DNA of 64,000 nucleotides from Kribbella sp. NBC_00382. GTDB taxonomy: Bacteria; Actinomycetota; Actinomycetes; Propionibacteriales; Kribbellaceae. A model generated the notes under the pieces. It was given only the letters and a program-made list of their open reading frames with translations. It ran no database searches and was not told the DNA's origin. Position 1 is the stretch's first letter. The number at the start of each line of letters is the position of its first letter. The position numbers were made by a program, and so were the translations under genes. Shown one piece after another: positions 8,528 to 16,773 of the stretch. The DNA lies in contig NZ_CP107954.1 in NCBI RefSeq assembly GCF_036067295.1, positions 62,001 to 126,000 of the forward strand. Reading direction: 5' to 3'.

Positions 8528-10417
8528 ATGAGCACAATCACCAAGGTCACCGGCGACTTCGACTTCCTCAACGGCCACTTCGACGTCGCGCATCGCGTCC
8601 TCACGCCGACCGGCGCATGGGACGAGTACGCCGGCACCCACACCGGCCGGACCCATCACGCCGGCGCAGTGAGCGTCGACGAGGCACGGTTCCCCGGCAA
8701 AGCGGCGTACGGGATGTCACTTCGCCTGTACGACCCGGTCGAGCAGAACTGGACGGTCTACTGGGTCAGCAGCACGACCGGCAAGCTCCAGCCGCCGGTC
8801 CGCGGCGGCTGGTCGGACGGCGTTTGCACCCTGTACGGCGAGGACGACCTCGGCGACCGGATGATCCCCGTCCGGCTGCGCTGGTCCGACGTCACCGAGA
8901 CGACCGCGCACTGGGAACAGGCGTACTCCGAGGACGGCGGCGAGACCTGGCAGACCAACTGGACGATGGACCTGACCCGGCGATCGACCGAACCGCCGGC
9001 CATCGACGCCCCGAAGGTCACCGGCGACTTCGACTTCTTCGTCGGCTCCTGGAACGTGCAACACCGCCAGCTGCTCGCCCCGCTGACCGGCAGCGACGAG
9101 TGGCGCGAGTACCCGGGCACGGCCGAGGCCTACACGCTCTTCGACGGCGCGGTCTCCATCGACGAGACCTTCTTCCCGACCGAGGACTTCGACGGGATGA
9201 CGGTTCGCCTGTACGACGTGGAGGCGGGCGCGTGGGCGATCTACTGGATCAACAGCAAGCGCGGTGTACTGGAGCCACCCGTGTACGGCGGTTTCGGCGC
9301 GGACGAGGTCGGCATCCTGGAGGGCCCGGACACGCATGACGGGCAGCCCGTGGATGTCCGGTTCCGGTGGACGAAGGGCGAAGTACCGGTCTGGGAGCAG
9401 TTCTTCTCGGCCGACGGCGGCGCGACCTGGGAGAGCAACTGGTCGATGACCTTCACCCGGATGTTCCCCAAGGTGACCAGCGACTTCGACTTCCTCAACG
9501 GGTACTTCGATGTGCGGCACCGGACCCTGAACAAGGTGTTCGTCGGCAGCGACGACTGGCAGAGCTACGACGGCACGTGCACCGCTCGGACCCACTTCGA
9601 CGGGGCGATCAGCATCGACGAGATGCAGTTCCCGGGCAAAGCGTCGTACGGGATGTCGGTGCGGCTCTTCGACCCGGTGTCGCGGGACTGGACCATCTAC
9701 TGGATCAACAGCAAGTCGATGGAGCTCTATCCGCCGGTGAAGGGGCGCTGGGCCGAGGACGGGAAGTCTTGCTGGCTGACCGGCGAAGAGGAGCTCGACG
9801 GCAAGCCGATCCTGGTCAGCTACGCCTGGTCGGACGTCACCGAGACGACGGCGCACTGGGAGCAGTCGTTCTCCGAGGACGGCGGCGCGACCTGGGAGGT
9901 GAACTGGACGATGGACTTCACCCGGCGTTCGACCGAGCCACCGCGGGTCGACATCCCCAAGCCCAGCAGCGATTTCGACTTCCTGGTCGGTGAGTGGGAC
10001 ATGCACAACGAACGCCGCCGGCCGGCGTTGGGCGAGCCGTCGGAGTGGTACGAGCTGGCCTCGAAGATGAAGGTCTACTCGTACTTCGACGGCGCGATCA
10101 GCTTCGACGAGGGCTGGTACCCGACCGAGGGATTCCGTGGCGCGACACTACGGCTCTACAACCCGGCGGCCGAGACCTGGTCCATTCACTGGATCAACAG
10201 CCTGCGCGGCACCCTGGAGACCCCGGTGATCGGTGCCTTCGGCAACGATGGCGTGGGCGTCTTCGAGGGCCCGGACGAGTGGAACGGCCAACCGATCGAC
10301 GTCCGCTTCGTCTGGACCCCCGGCACCACCCACGCCGCCTGGGAACAACTCTTCTCCACCGACAACGGCCAGACCTGGCTGAGCAACTGGAAAATGCGCC
10401 ACACCCGCACGGCCTGA
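8528..10417 (+). CDS. Four-repeat lipocalin-like protein, A-B-A-B architecture
   Basis: This 629-residue protein consists of four tandem copies of one domain, at residues ~6-162, 163-314, 315-477 and 478-629. Each opens with a motif like VTGDFDFLNG or SSDFDFLVGEW, passes through VSIDE...FP and a YWI/VNS strand, and ends with WEQ.FS.DGG.TW..NW.M..TR. The alternating strands and conserved Trp residues suggest a small beta-barrel. Single-domain relatives (~150 residues) of unknown function are common in actinobacteria. Copies 1 and 3 share WSDVTETTAHWEQ and FPGKA.YGMS, while 2 and 4 share FPTE.F.G or YPTE and EGPD...GQP.DVRF. This implies a two-domain unit that was duplicated once. No signal peptide or membrane helix is seen. 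It is likely controlled by the divergent WYL regulator. Function is unknown. Confidence 0.85.
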   Translation: MSTITKVTGDFDFLNGHFDVAHRVLTPTGAWDEYAGTHTGRTHHAGAVSVDEARFPGKAAYGMSLRLYDPVEQNWTVYWVSSTTGKLQPPVRGGWSDGVCTLYGEDDLGDRMIPVRLRWSDVTETTAHWEQAYSEDGGETWQTNWTMDLTRRSTEPPAIDAPKVTGDFDFFVGSWNVQHRQLLAPLTGSDEWREYPGTAEAYTLFDGAVSIDETFFPTEDFDGMTVRLYDVEAGAWAIYWINSKRGVLEPPVYGGFGADEVGILEGPDTHDGQPVDVRFRWTKGEVPVWEQFFSADGGATWESNWSMTFTRMFPKVTSDFDFLNGYFDVRHRTLNKVFVGSDDWQSYDGTCTARTHFDGAISIDEMQFPGKASYGMSVRLFDPVSRDWTIYWINSKSMELYPPVKGRWAEDGKSCWLTGEEELDGKPILVSYAWSDVTETTAHWEQSFSEDGGATWEVNWTMDFTRRSTEPPRVDIPKPSSDFDFLVGEWDMHNERRRPALGEPSEWYELASKMKVYSYFDGAISFDEGWYPTEGFRGATLRLYNPAAETWSIHWINSLRGTLETPVIGAFGNDGVGVFEGPDEWNGQPIDVRFVWTPGTTHAAWEQLFSTDNGQTWLSNWKMRHTRTA

Positions 10418-10430
10418 CCCGCCAACTCTG

Positions 10431-10506
10431 GCGACCTTGAACATCAAGCGGCGACCTTGAACACGTTATTACTTGTTCAGGGTCGCCGCTTGGTGTTCAA
10501 GGTCGC
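10431..10506. repeat. Long near-perfect hairpin between convergent genes
   Basis: The left arm 10431-10464 and right arm 10475-10506 pair over about 32 bases with only a few mismatches, around a 10-base loop. Each arm contains GCGACCTTGAAC-type sequence, and the left arm repeats it directly (10431-10442 and 10451-10462). There is no T tract on either side, so it is not a classical intrinsic terminator. Its place between convergent genes would still let it act as a bidirectional transcript end or 3' stabiliser. Confidence 0.85.
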
Positions 10507-10515
10507 GCCTCCGGG

Positions 10516-10989
10516 CTACAGGGCGCGGGTGGCGACGAGGGTCGCGAGGGCTGCTTGAGCCGACTCGTAGCCCTTGTCTTCGCGGCTGTCCGGCAGGCCC
10601 GCGCGATCGAGTGCCTGCGGGTCGTTGTCGCAGGTCAGCAGACCGAACCCGACCGGTACGCCGGTCTCGACAGCGACCCGCATGAGCCCATCGGTCGCCG
10701 CCTGGCAGACGTACTCGAAGTGTGGCGTGTCACCACGAATCACCACGCCGAGCGCGACAACAGCGTCGTACCCGGCCTTCGCCGCGTGCAGCGCCGCGAC
10801 CGGCAACTCGAACGACCCGGGAACCCGGATCACCTTGAAATCGGTCACTCCCGAGTCGGCGAGCGCTCGCTCCGCGCCCGCGACCAGTGAGTCGGTGACC
10901 TTCGGGTGCCACTGTGCCGCGATGACCGCGACCCGGACTCCCTCAGCCTGCGGGATCTCGATGGTGGGTGCTCCACTGCCCGACATCAA
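10516..10989 (-). CDS. ribH: 6,7-dimethyl-8-ribityllumazine synthase
   Basis: RibH condenses 5-amino-6-ribitylaminouracil with 3,4-dihydroxy-2-butanone 4-phosphate in riboflavin synthesis and assembles into cage-like oligomers. The 157-residue protein shows the family blocks [49 protein letters not shown] (with the catalytic-type His in the GDTPHF motif) and [19 protein letters not shown]. It is the last gene of the rib operon, overlapping ribBA by four bases, and is followed by the long hairpin at 10431-10506. Confidence 0.97.
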   Translation of the reverse strand: MMSGSGAPTIEIPQAEGVRVAVIAAQWHPKVTDSLVAGAERALADSGVTDFKVIRVPGSFELPVAALHAAKAGYDAVVALGVVIRGDTPHFEYVCQAATDGLMRVAVETGVPVGFGLLTCDNDPQALDRAGLPDSREDKGYESAQAALATLVATRAL

Positions 10990-12218
10990 ACGGCTCCGTT
11001 CTCGTCAGTACCGGTGGGCAAGTGGTGGCCCATCCGGTCGCGCTTGGTCGTCAGGTACCGCAGGTTGTGCTCGGTCGGGTCGATCGTGATGCCGCGGCGC
11101 TCGACAACGTCGATGCCGTAGCCCTGCACACCGGACAGCTTGGCCGGGTTGTTCGTCAGCAGCTTGACGGAGGTGATCCCCAGATCGGCCAGAATCTGCG
11201 CGCCGGTGCCGTAGTCGCGAGCGTCCGCGGGCAACCCGAGATCCAGGTTGGCGTCAACCGTGTCGCGACCGGCGTCCTGCAACTCGTACGCCTGCAGCTT
11301 GTGCAGCAGCCCGATCCCCCGCCCTTCATGCCCGCGCAGGTACACGACCACGCCGCCCTCGGCCGCGACCTGGCGCATCGCCTCGTCGAGCTGCGGACCA
11401 CAGTCACACCGCTGCGAACCGAACACGTCACCCGTCAGGCACTCCGAGTGCAGCCGCACCAGCACCGGTCCGTCACCGAGCTCGCCACGGACCAGCGCCA
11501 GTTGCTCGGTACCGTCGATCGTGTTCCGGTAGCCGTGGGCAACGAAATCGCCGTACTGCGTCGGCAGCGTCGTGGTCGCCACCCGCTGGATCTGGCTCTC
11601 GGTCCGTCGCCGGTACCGGATCAGGTCCTCGATCGAGACGAGCACCAGCCCGTGCTCGTCGGCGAAGGTCCGCAGGTCTCCCCCGCGCTTCATCGTCCCG
11701 TCGTCGTTGACCAGCTCGGCGATCACCGCTGCCGGCCGCAGCCCGGCCAGCCTGGTGAGGTCCAGCGACGCCTCGGTGTGCCCGGGACGTACCAGTACGC
11801 CGCCCTCGCGCGCCCGCAACGGGAAGATGTGGCCGGGCTGTACCAGGTCGTACGACTCGGACGCCGAATCCGCGAGCACCCGGATCGTCCGCGCCCGGTC
11901 CGCCGCCGAGATGCCGGTGGTGACGTTGTCGCGGGCATCCACCGAGATCGTGTACGCCGTGCGCAGCCGCTCACGGTTGTGCGGCGTCATCAACGGGATG
12001 CCTAGCCGGTCGAGCTCGGCCGCCTCCATCGGGACGCAGACCACGCCGGAGCTGTACCGGATCAGGAACGCCAGCAGCTCCGGGGTCGCCTTGGAGGCCG
12101 CGAAGATCAGGTCGCCCTCGTTCTCGCGGTCCTCGTCGTCGACCACGATCACCGGCCGTCCGGCCCGGATCTCGTCGATCGCATGCTCGATCGTGTCCAG
12201 CTTGAGTACTTCGCCCAT
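10986..12218 (-). CDS. ribBA: Bifunctional DHBP synthase / GTP cyclohydrolase II
   Basis: This 410-residue fusion supplies both precursors of riboflavin. The N-terminal half is 3,4-dihydroxy-2-butanone 4-phosphate synthase ([38 protein letters not shown]). The C-terminal half is GTP cyclohydrolase II, with the zinc-binding cysteines in [20 protein letters not shown], the conserved [11 protein letters not shown], and [19 protein letters not shown]. Both active sites look intact. The start lies three bases after the ribM stop, and the end overlaps ribH by four bases, so translation is probably coupled through the operon. Confidence 0.97.
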   Translation of the reverse strand: MGEVLKLDTIEHAIDEIRAGRPVIVVDDEDRENEGDLIFAASKATPELLAFLIRYSSGVVCVPMEAAELDRLGIPLMTPHNRERLRTAYTISVDARDNVTTGISAADRARTIRVLADSASESYDLVQPGHIFPLRAREGGVLVRPGHTEASLDLTRLAGLRPAAVIAELVNDDGTMKRGGDLRTFADEHGLVLVSIEDLIRYRRRTESQIQRVATTTLPTQYGDFVAHGYRNTIDGTEQLALVRGELGDGPVLVRLHSECLTGDVFGSQRCDCGPQLDEAMRQVAAEGGVVVYLRGHEGRGIGLLHKLQAYELQDAGRDTVDANLDLGLPADARDYGTGAQILADLGITSVKLLTNNPAKLSGVQGYGIDVVERRGITIDPTEHNLRYLTTKRDRMGHHLPTGTDENGAV

Positions 12219-12221
12219 CGG

Positions 12222-12899
12222 TCAGCCCACCGTCACTGGCTCAGGAGTGGCCGCGGCCGACTCACGGTTCTGGATCCGCCACCACGAGACGAATCCGATG
12301 ACACAGAAGAGCCCGTAGACGACATACATCGTCGCGGACGGGTAGAACTTCGCCTGCACGAGCAGCGGTACGCCGACCACGTCGACCGCGATCCAGATCA
12401 GCCAGAACTCGACGAATCCGCGCGCCATCCCGTACGTCGCCAGGATCGACCCGGTCAGGATCCACGCATCCCACTGCGGTCCCCAGGACCCCAGCGCCTT
12501 CAGTACCGGGTAGGCGATCGCGTAAAGCACGACGGCCACGCCCAGCAGCTCGATCCGCTGACGGGTCGTCGCCCACTTCGGCTGCACACCCTTCGCGGCG
12601 CCTGCGTGGCGGGTTTGGTACCACCGGTACCAGCCGTAGAGGCTCACGAGTGCGAAGAACACCTGCCGCCCGGCCTGGCCCCAGAGGTCCTTGTCCTGCG
12701 GGGTATCGAACAGCCCGCCGACGAAAACCGTGAACAGCAAGACGTTGCCGACGATGCCCACCGGCCAGGCCGACACCAGTCGGCGCATGCCGAACAGCGC
12801 GCTGGCCAGCCCGAAGACGTTGCCGACGATCTCCCGGACCAGGACCGGCGAGCCGCCGATCGTCACCTGCGAGTGCAGCAACCAGTCGAAGAAGTTCAT
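12222..12899 (-). CDS. ribM: PnuC-family transporter, probably riboflavin transporter RibM
   Basis: This 225-residue membrane protein belongs to the PnuC family. It has about seven hydrophobic segments, the N-terminal block VREIVGNVFGLASALFGMR and WPVGIVGNVLLFTVF, and a C-terminal FVSWWRIQNRES. PnuC proteins carry nicotinamide riboside or related vitamins by facilitated diffusion. Members lying inside actinobacterial riboflavin operons, as here between ribE and ribBA and under an FMN riboswitch, are known as RibM (PnuX) and transport riboflavin. Its start overlaps the ribE stop (ATGA). Family is certain; substrate is inferred from context. Confidence 0.88.
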   Translation of the reverse strand: MNFFDWLLHSQVTIGGSPVLVREIVGNVFGLASALFGMRRLVSAWPVGIVGNVLLFTVFVGGLFDTPQDKDLWGQAGRQVFFALVSLYGWYRWYQTRHAGAAKGVQPKWATTRQRIELLGVAVVLYAIAYPVLKALGSWGPQWDAWILTGSILATYGMARGFVEFWLIWIAVDVVGVPLLVQAKFYPSATMYVVYGLFCVIGFVSWWRIQNRESAAATPEPVTVG

Positions 12900-13552
12900 T
12901 CCTTGCCTCCAGCAAGCTCAGCCGCCGACTGCGGTGCCGTGGCGCGGCCGGTGGTGCCTGCGGTGAGCAGGCGCTCGACATACTTGGCGATCACGTCGAC
13001 CTCGAGGTTGACGGTGTCGCCGATCTTGTTCGTCCCGAGCACGGTCAGCTCGAGGGTGGTGGGGATCAGGCTGATCCCGAACGTTCCGGTGCTGTCGTCC
13101 ACATCGGTGACGGTGAGGGAGACACCGTCGACGGCGATCGAGCCCTTCTCCGCGACGTACCGGAGAATCTCTGGCCCAGCCGAGATCCGGACGACCTCCC
13201 AGTGCTCCGCGGGCTCGCGGCCGGCGATCGTACCGGTGCCGTCGACGTGGCCCTGGACGATGTGCCCGCCGAGCCTGGCGTGGGCGGTGACCGCGCGTTC
13301 GAGGTTGACCCGGGAGCCCTTCTCGGCGCCGCCGAGGCTGGTGCGCTGCAGGGTCTCGCGCATCACGTCGGCCGTGAAGGTGCCGTCGCCGTGCTCGATC
13401 ACCGTGAGGCAACAGCCGTTCACCGAGATCGAGTCGCCGTGGCCGGCGTCCTCGGTCACCTTGGGCCCACGGATGGTCAGCCGGGCGGCGTCGCCGTCCA
13501 GCAGGTCGAGGGCTTCGACCGTACCGAGCTCTTCGATGATGCCGGTGAACAT
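12896..13552 (-). CDS. ribE: Riboflavin synthase, alpha chain
   Basis: Riboflavin synthase dismutates two molecules of 6,7-dimethyl-8-ribityllumazine to riboflavin and 5-amino-6-ribitylaminouracil. The 218-residue protein has the two expected lumazine-binding repeats: MFTGIIEELGTVEAL...SISVNGCCLTV with GGHIVQGHVDGTG, and a second half containing SIAVDGVSLTVTDV and LTVLGTNKIGDTVNLE. ATG 13552 is the natural start; the longer open frame to 14761 runs through ribD in another frame. It begins two bases after the ribD stop and its own stop overlaps the ribM start. Confidence 0.96.
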   Translation of the reverse strand: MFTGIIEELGTVEALDLLDGDAARLTIRGPKVTEDAGHGDSISVNGCCLTVIEHGDGTFTADVMRETLQRTSLGGAEKGSRVNLERAVTAHARLGGHIVQGHVDGTGTIAGREPAEHWEVVRISAGPEILRYVAEKGSIAVDGVSLTVTDVDDSTGTFGISLIPTTLELTVLGTNKIGDTVNLEVDVIAKYVERLLTAGTTGRATAPQSAAELAGGKE

Positions 13553-13554
13553 GG

Positions 13555-14583
13555 TTATTTCCCTCCCAGGGGAGTCAGGGTGAGCCGCACGTCGTCGCCG
13601 AGGCGAGTGACGTCCGCAAGGTTGAAGCGTTTTAGCTGGTCGATCGATTCCGCGCCCAGGTCGCCGATGGCTGAGAAGCCGGAGCCGAGCACCGCGGGCG
13701 CGACGTACGCGACGATCTGGTCGACCAGGCCGGCCCGCAGGAACGCGGCCGCCAGCGTCGGGCCGCCTTCGAGCCAGAGGTGCCTGATCTGGTGGTCGTC
13801 GAGCTGACGCAGTACTTCGGCGGGGTCGTGGGTGGGGAGCAGGAGGGTCTCGGCGCGGTCGTTGCGCACCTTGGCCGTCGCTGGGATCTCGCGGTCGCCG
13901 ACGACGACGCGGAGCGGCTGCCGGGCGGCGGGCTTGTCGTGCTCGTCGCGGACGGTCAGTTCGGGGTCGTCGGTCAGTACCGTCTGGGTGCCGACCGCGA
14001 TCGCGTCGCACTCGGCGCGCTTCTTGTGCACGTCGGCGCGGGCCAGCGGGCCGGTGATCCACTTGCTCGAACGGTCCTTGGCGGCTGATCGCCCATCGAG
14101 GGTTGTGGCGAACTTCCAGGTGACGAACGGGCGGCCCTGGCGGACGCTGTGCAGCCAGACGTGGTTCACGGCCTCGGCCTCGTCCTGGAGGACGCCTTGT
14201 ACGACGCTGATGTTCTTCGACTGGAGCTTCTCGGCGCCGCCGGCGGCCTGCTTGTTCGGGTCCGGTACGGCGTACACGACTTTGGCGACGCCGGCCGCGA
14301 TGAGTGCATCCGCGCACGGACCGGTGCGGCCGGTGTGGTTGCACGGCTCCAGCGTCACGTACGCGGTACCGCCGCGAGCGCGGTCGCCGGCCATCCGCAG
14401 CGCCTCGACCTCGGCATGCGGGCCACCCGGGTAGGCGTGGAAACCCTCGCCGACCGGATGTCCGTCCCGGCCGGTGATGACACAACCGACGACCGGGTTC
14501 GGATGCGTGCTGCCGACGCCGCGCGCGGCGAGCTCGACGGCACGGCGCATCCAAGCGATGTCGATCGGCGAAGCGTTCTTCAC
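13555..14583 (-). CDS. ribD: Bifunctional deaminase/reductase of riboflavin synthesis
   Basis: RibD performs the deamination and reduction steps that follow GTP cyclohydrolase II. The N-terminal deaminase domain shows the zinc motif PHAEVEAL with TLEPCNHTGRTGPCADAL, and the C-terminal reductase domain shows FVTWKFATTLDGRSA and LWLEGGPTLAAAFL. GTG 14583 was chosen: GAGGGA lies just upstream, the protein then begins VKNASPIDIAWMRRAVELA as in other RibD proteins, and the frame further upstream would run into the riboswitch. About 342 residues, normal length. First gene of the rib operon. Confidence 0.96.
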   Translation of the reverse strand: MKNASPIDIAWMRRAVELAARGVGSTHPNPVVGCVITGRDGHPVGEGFHAYPGGPHAEVEALRMAGDRARGGTAYVTLEPCNHTGRTGPCADALIAAGVAKVVYAVPDPNKQAAGGAEKLQSKNISVVQGVLQDEAEAVNHVWLHSVRQGRPFVTWKFATTLDGRSAAKDRSSKWITGPLARADVHKKRAECDAIAVGTQTVLTDDPELTVRDEHDKPAARQPLRVVVGDREIPATAKVRNDRAETLLLPTHDPAEVLRQLDDHQIRHLWLEGGPTLAAAFLRAGLVDQIVAYVAPAVLGSGFSAIGDLGAESIDQLKRFNLADVTRLGDDVRLTLTPLGGK

Positions 14584-14584
14584 T

Positions 14585-14650
14585 GACGGGTCCCTCGTTG
14601 TCACGGACGCACACCGGGGCCATGACAACCGGCGCACGCGCGGACCCGTC
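14585..14650 (-). promoter_or_regulatory. Candidate ribD translation-control hairpin
   Basis: On the minus strand the nine bases GGACCCGTC directly before the ribD GTG (plus 14585-14593) pair perfectly with 14642-14650. A nested 7-bp inverted repeat sits inside (14597-14603 with 14623-14629). The outer stem covers part of the GAGGGA ribosome-binding site. It lies between the FMN riboswitch and the gene, where an expression platform is expected. Confidence 0.6.
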
Positions 14651-14706
14651 GCTCGGGAGCAGCTGGACTTCAGCCGCGACCGGACGTCGGAGCGCACCCG
14701 CCGACC

Positions 14707-14836
14707 GCGTGCGCCTCCCATCCGGACTTTCACCGTCGGTCCTGGAATTCCACCAGGTCAACCGGCCGAGATAAAGCTTCGACCGGGTCGCGGACTATAA
14801 CCGCCGGCTCGGAATTACACCGACCCCGGAGCACGC
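14707..14836 (-). promoter_or_regulatory. FMN riboswitch (RFN element)
   Basis: Read on the minus strand, the conserved FMN aptamer core is present in order: CTCCGGGGTCGGTGTAATTC, then GAGCCGGCGGTTATAGTC, a variable arm, GGTGGAATTCCAGGACC, GACGGTGAAAGTCCGGATG and GGAGG. It precedes ribD and would lower expression of the whole ribD-ribE-ribM-ribBA-ribH operon when FMN is plentiful. Exact ends are approximate. Confidence 0.95.
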
Positions 14837-14898
14837 GAGTGGGTTCACTCGTACTACGAGTGTGCCACGCCCCCCAACCACCACCAGGATCTGGGTCA

Positions 14899-15250
14899 CA
14901 TCCTGATACCCGACATCGCACCAACCCCGACTCGTCATGCGGGCTGACGAATGGTGCCCGCCCGAACCACATGCGTGGCACCCTCACGGCGTACCGGACC
15001 CACCATCCACCCGCCACACCGCGCATGCCTCCACCCCGACTCGTCACCCGGGCCAGCGTCTTGTGCGCACCCGAACCACATGTGTGGCGGCTCTCAAGGC
15101 GTAGCGGACCCACGATCCACCCGCCCAACCGGGACATGCGCCCACCCCGACTCGCGCCCCGGGCTAGCGAATGGTGCCAACCCGAACCACAGGTGGGGCA
15201 GCCCCGATGTGTGCCCGCACGACGTTGCGGGTCGTCGGACTGGCGCTCGG
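14899..15250. repeat. Degenerate ~110-bp tandem repeat, about three copies
   Basis: Three consecutive copies begin near ACCCCGACTCG at 14924, 15033 and 15144 (spacing 109 and 111 bases). Each then carries a CGGGC block, CCGAACCACA about 30 bases later, and (copies 1 and 2) GGCGTA followed by CGGACCCAC and ATCCACCCG. A weaker fragment with ACCACAGGCGAGGCAGC lies near 15385. Many copies contain a short palindrome of the type CCACATGTGTGG. Confidence 0.8.
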
Positions 15251-15625
15251 TCACTCGGACCCGCGTCCCGGAGCCGACGCCCGGCCCCAGCCGCAACCCC
15301 CGAGCTGGAGGGTTGAGCCCCAAGCGGAGGGCGTCACGGCGGGCGGATCCACCACGCATTCGTTAGAGGCTCGCCTGATCCCACCCAAACCACAGGCGAG
15401 GCAGCTCGATGGGTGCCCGAGCCGGGTGCTATCCGTTGAACCGGCGCTCCGCGACCCACCCTCAAGTCCCGGAGTTCTACGCCTGGCCCTCATCCACAAC
15501 CCCGGATGGAGTGGGTTGGTCCCCGGGCGGAGCCGCGGCGCCGGTCGCAACGAGCGCAAGCGACCGCGCCTGGGCGTGACGGCCGGCCGTGACCCGCAGG
15601 TCTGTCGTCGCCGCGACAACTCCCC

Positions 15626-15654
15626 GACTGCCCGGGGTTAGGCGCCGGGCAGTC
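15626..15654. terminator. Perfect 10-bp hairpin, possible transcript end
   Basis: GACTGCCCGG (15626-15635) pairs perfectly with CCGGGCAGTC (15645-15654) around a nine-base loop. It lies about 190 bases past the stop of the minus-strand TIGR03084 gene. No T tract follows, so a terminator role is uncertain. Confidence 0.5.
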
Positions 15655-15662
15655 CGGCTAGG

Positions 15663-15699
15663 CGGAAACTAGTTGCCGCTCGGTGCAAGTTAGTTACCA
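15663..15699. repeat. Dispersed 37-bp repeat, copy 1
   Basis: The pattern CGGAAACT-N2-T-N3-CGCT-N-GGTGCA-N-GTT-N-GTTACC seen here recurs at 25639-25675 with the same spacing. In this copy the sequence is also roughly palindromic (GGAAACTAG near GTTAGTTACC on the other arm). Confidence 0.75.
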
Positions 15700-15844
15700 C
15701 TCAGGCTCCAACGACTCCGCCGTACCGGCTGCGCCCGCGTGGATGGCTGATTTGCCCGCTCGCGCCGGGATCCAGGCGGCTTCTGTCGGTGGTTCGCCGG
15801 GGCAGTCTTGGTGGTCCTCGCTTGGCTGGCGCAATCGCCCGCGG

Positions 15845-16636
15845 TCAGAGGAAGACGCGGGCTATCTCTAGCCACTTGTTGGCGTCTTCGCCGATGGCGG
15901 TGAGGGTGGTTTCGGGGCGGGATCTGCGGTGGGTGGCTCGGAGGCAGAAGTCGAGGGCTGTGCGTTGGATGCGTTGGGCCGCGGATTCTGGGCCCCAGGT
16001 CCAGGTTTGGCCGTCGGGGGCGGTTAGTTCTACGCGGAATGGGTCTGGCGGGAGAGGTAGCTGGGCAGCGTAGAACGACAACTCCCGTCCGATTACTCCC
16101 AGAGAGTCGACGTGCTTGAGGCGGGTCGTCGGAGGGTGGACTGCGTCGAGGGTGTCGTAGATGTCCTGGCCGTGGGCCCAGGTTTCCATCAGGCGGAGGG
16201 GGGCCATCAAGGCTGGGGTCAGCTGTGCCCCGTACCAGGGGAACTCATGGTCCGGCGGTACTTCGCGGAGGGCTGCCCCCAGGTCGGCTCGGCCGGTGCG
16301 CCATTGGTGGAGGAGGGCTGATCGCGGTTGGGCGGCTCCGGCGGCGGCTTCGAGGTCGGCGTGTTGGGGGCCTGCAGCTTCTGTTTGCTTTAGGACGGCG
16401 TCGAATGCGTCTGGGGTTTGCAGGGCGATGAGTGCGTTTGCGTCGGCTGCGGCTAGGTGGGCGATCTGGTGGGCGATGGTCCAGCCGGGCGCCGGTGTGG
16501 GCTTGGTCCAGTCGGGTTGGGCTGATACGAGGGCGTCTAGGTCGTCGCCTTCGGCGATCAGGTCGGGCAGTACGAGGTCGGGCTCGGACCAGGACACGTC
16601 CAGGCCGTAGTTCAGCAATTTGGCCACCTCCATCAT
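15845..16636 (-). CDS. TIGR03084-type metal-dependent (DinB/maleylpyruvate isomerase-like) protein
   Basis: This ~263-residue protein matches the actinobacterial TIGR03084 family, built on the DinB-like four-helix bundle also used by mycothiol-dependent maleylpyruvate isomerase. Diagnostic pieces are LIAEGDDLDALV, TPAPGWTIAHQIAHLAAADANAL with the metal-type His residues, PWYGAQLTPALMAPLRLMETWAHGQDIYDTL, and the C-terminal FRVELTAPDGQTWTWGPE. ATG 16636 was taken, but a start a few codons later is possible because family members usually begin just before LPDLIAEG. The usual inference is a mycothiol- or metal-dependent reaction; the substrate is unknown. Confidence 0.85.
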   Translation of the reverse strand: MMEVAKLLNYGLDVSWSEPDLVLPDLIAEGDDLDALVSAQPDWTKPTPAPGWTIAHQIAHLAAADANALIALQTPDAFDAVLKQTEAAGPQHADLEAAAGAAQPRSALLHQWRTGRADLGAALREVPPDHEFPWYGAQLTPALMAPLRLMETWAHGQDIYDTLDAVHPPTTRLKHVDSLGVIGRELSFYAAQLPLPPDPFRVELTAPDGQTWTWGPESAAQRIQRTALDFCLRATHRRSRPETTLTAIGEDANKWLEIARVFL

Positions 16637-16773
16637 CCACCGACGCCTGGTACTGGGCAGAAGTTCGGATGGCCTTGGCACGTGGGCATGGGGGTGAGCG
16701 TCCGGGCCGATGGGCGGTGGACGCTGTGGGGTGCGGACGCCGGGGTTCGGGGGCGGCCGTGGTGCGGGGCGGG

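Larger units (their letters stand above)
14837..15844 (+). other. Non-coding, repeat-bearing intergenic region
   Basis: This ~1-kb region lies upstream of the rib riboswitch and downstream of the TIGR03084 gene. Open frames cross it, but none has a ribosome-binding site or known domain. Successive repeat copies are spaced 109 and 111 bases, which would break any single frame. It holds the ~110-bp tandem repeats, one perfect hairpin and one copy of a dispersed repeat, each annotated separately. The rib promoter should lie in the first part. Confidence 0.6.

Noticed and set aside
8717-10006. A 429-residue minus-strand open frame across the four-repeat gene
   Set aside because: It is antisense to repeated coding sequence. 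Its apparent periodicity simply mirrors the plus-strand repeats.
10431-10506. Classical intrinsic terminator
   Set aside because: The stem is much longer than usual and no T tract follows on either strand. It was kept as a repeat hairpin instead.
13553-14761. Long minus-strand extension of the ribE frame
   Set aside because: It overlaps ribD in another frame. MFTGIIEELG at 13552 is the standard RibE start.
14899-15250. CRISPR array
   Set aside because: Units of about 110 bp degenerate along their whole length, with no short exact repeats, no unique spacers and no cas genes.
14839-15641. Several open frames in the repeat region upstream of rib
   Set aside because: They lack ribosome-binding sites and domains, and the 109/111-base spacing would break a single frame.
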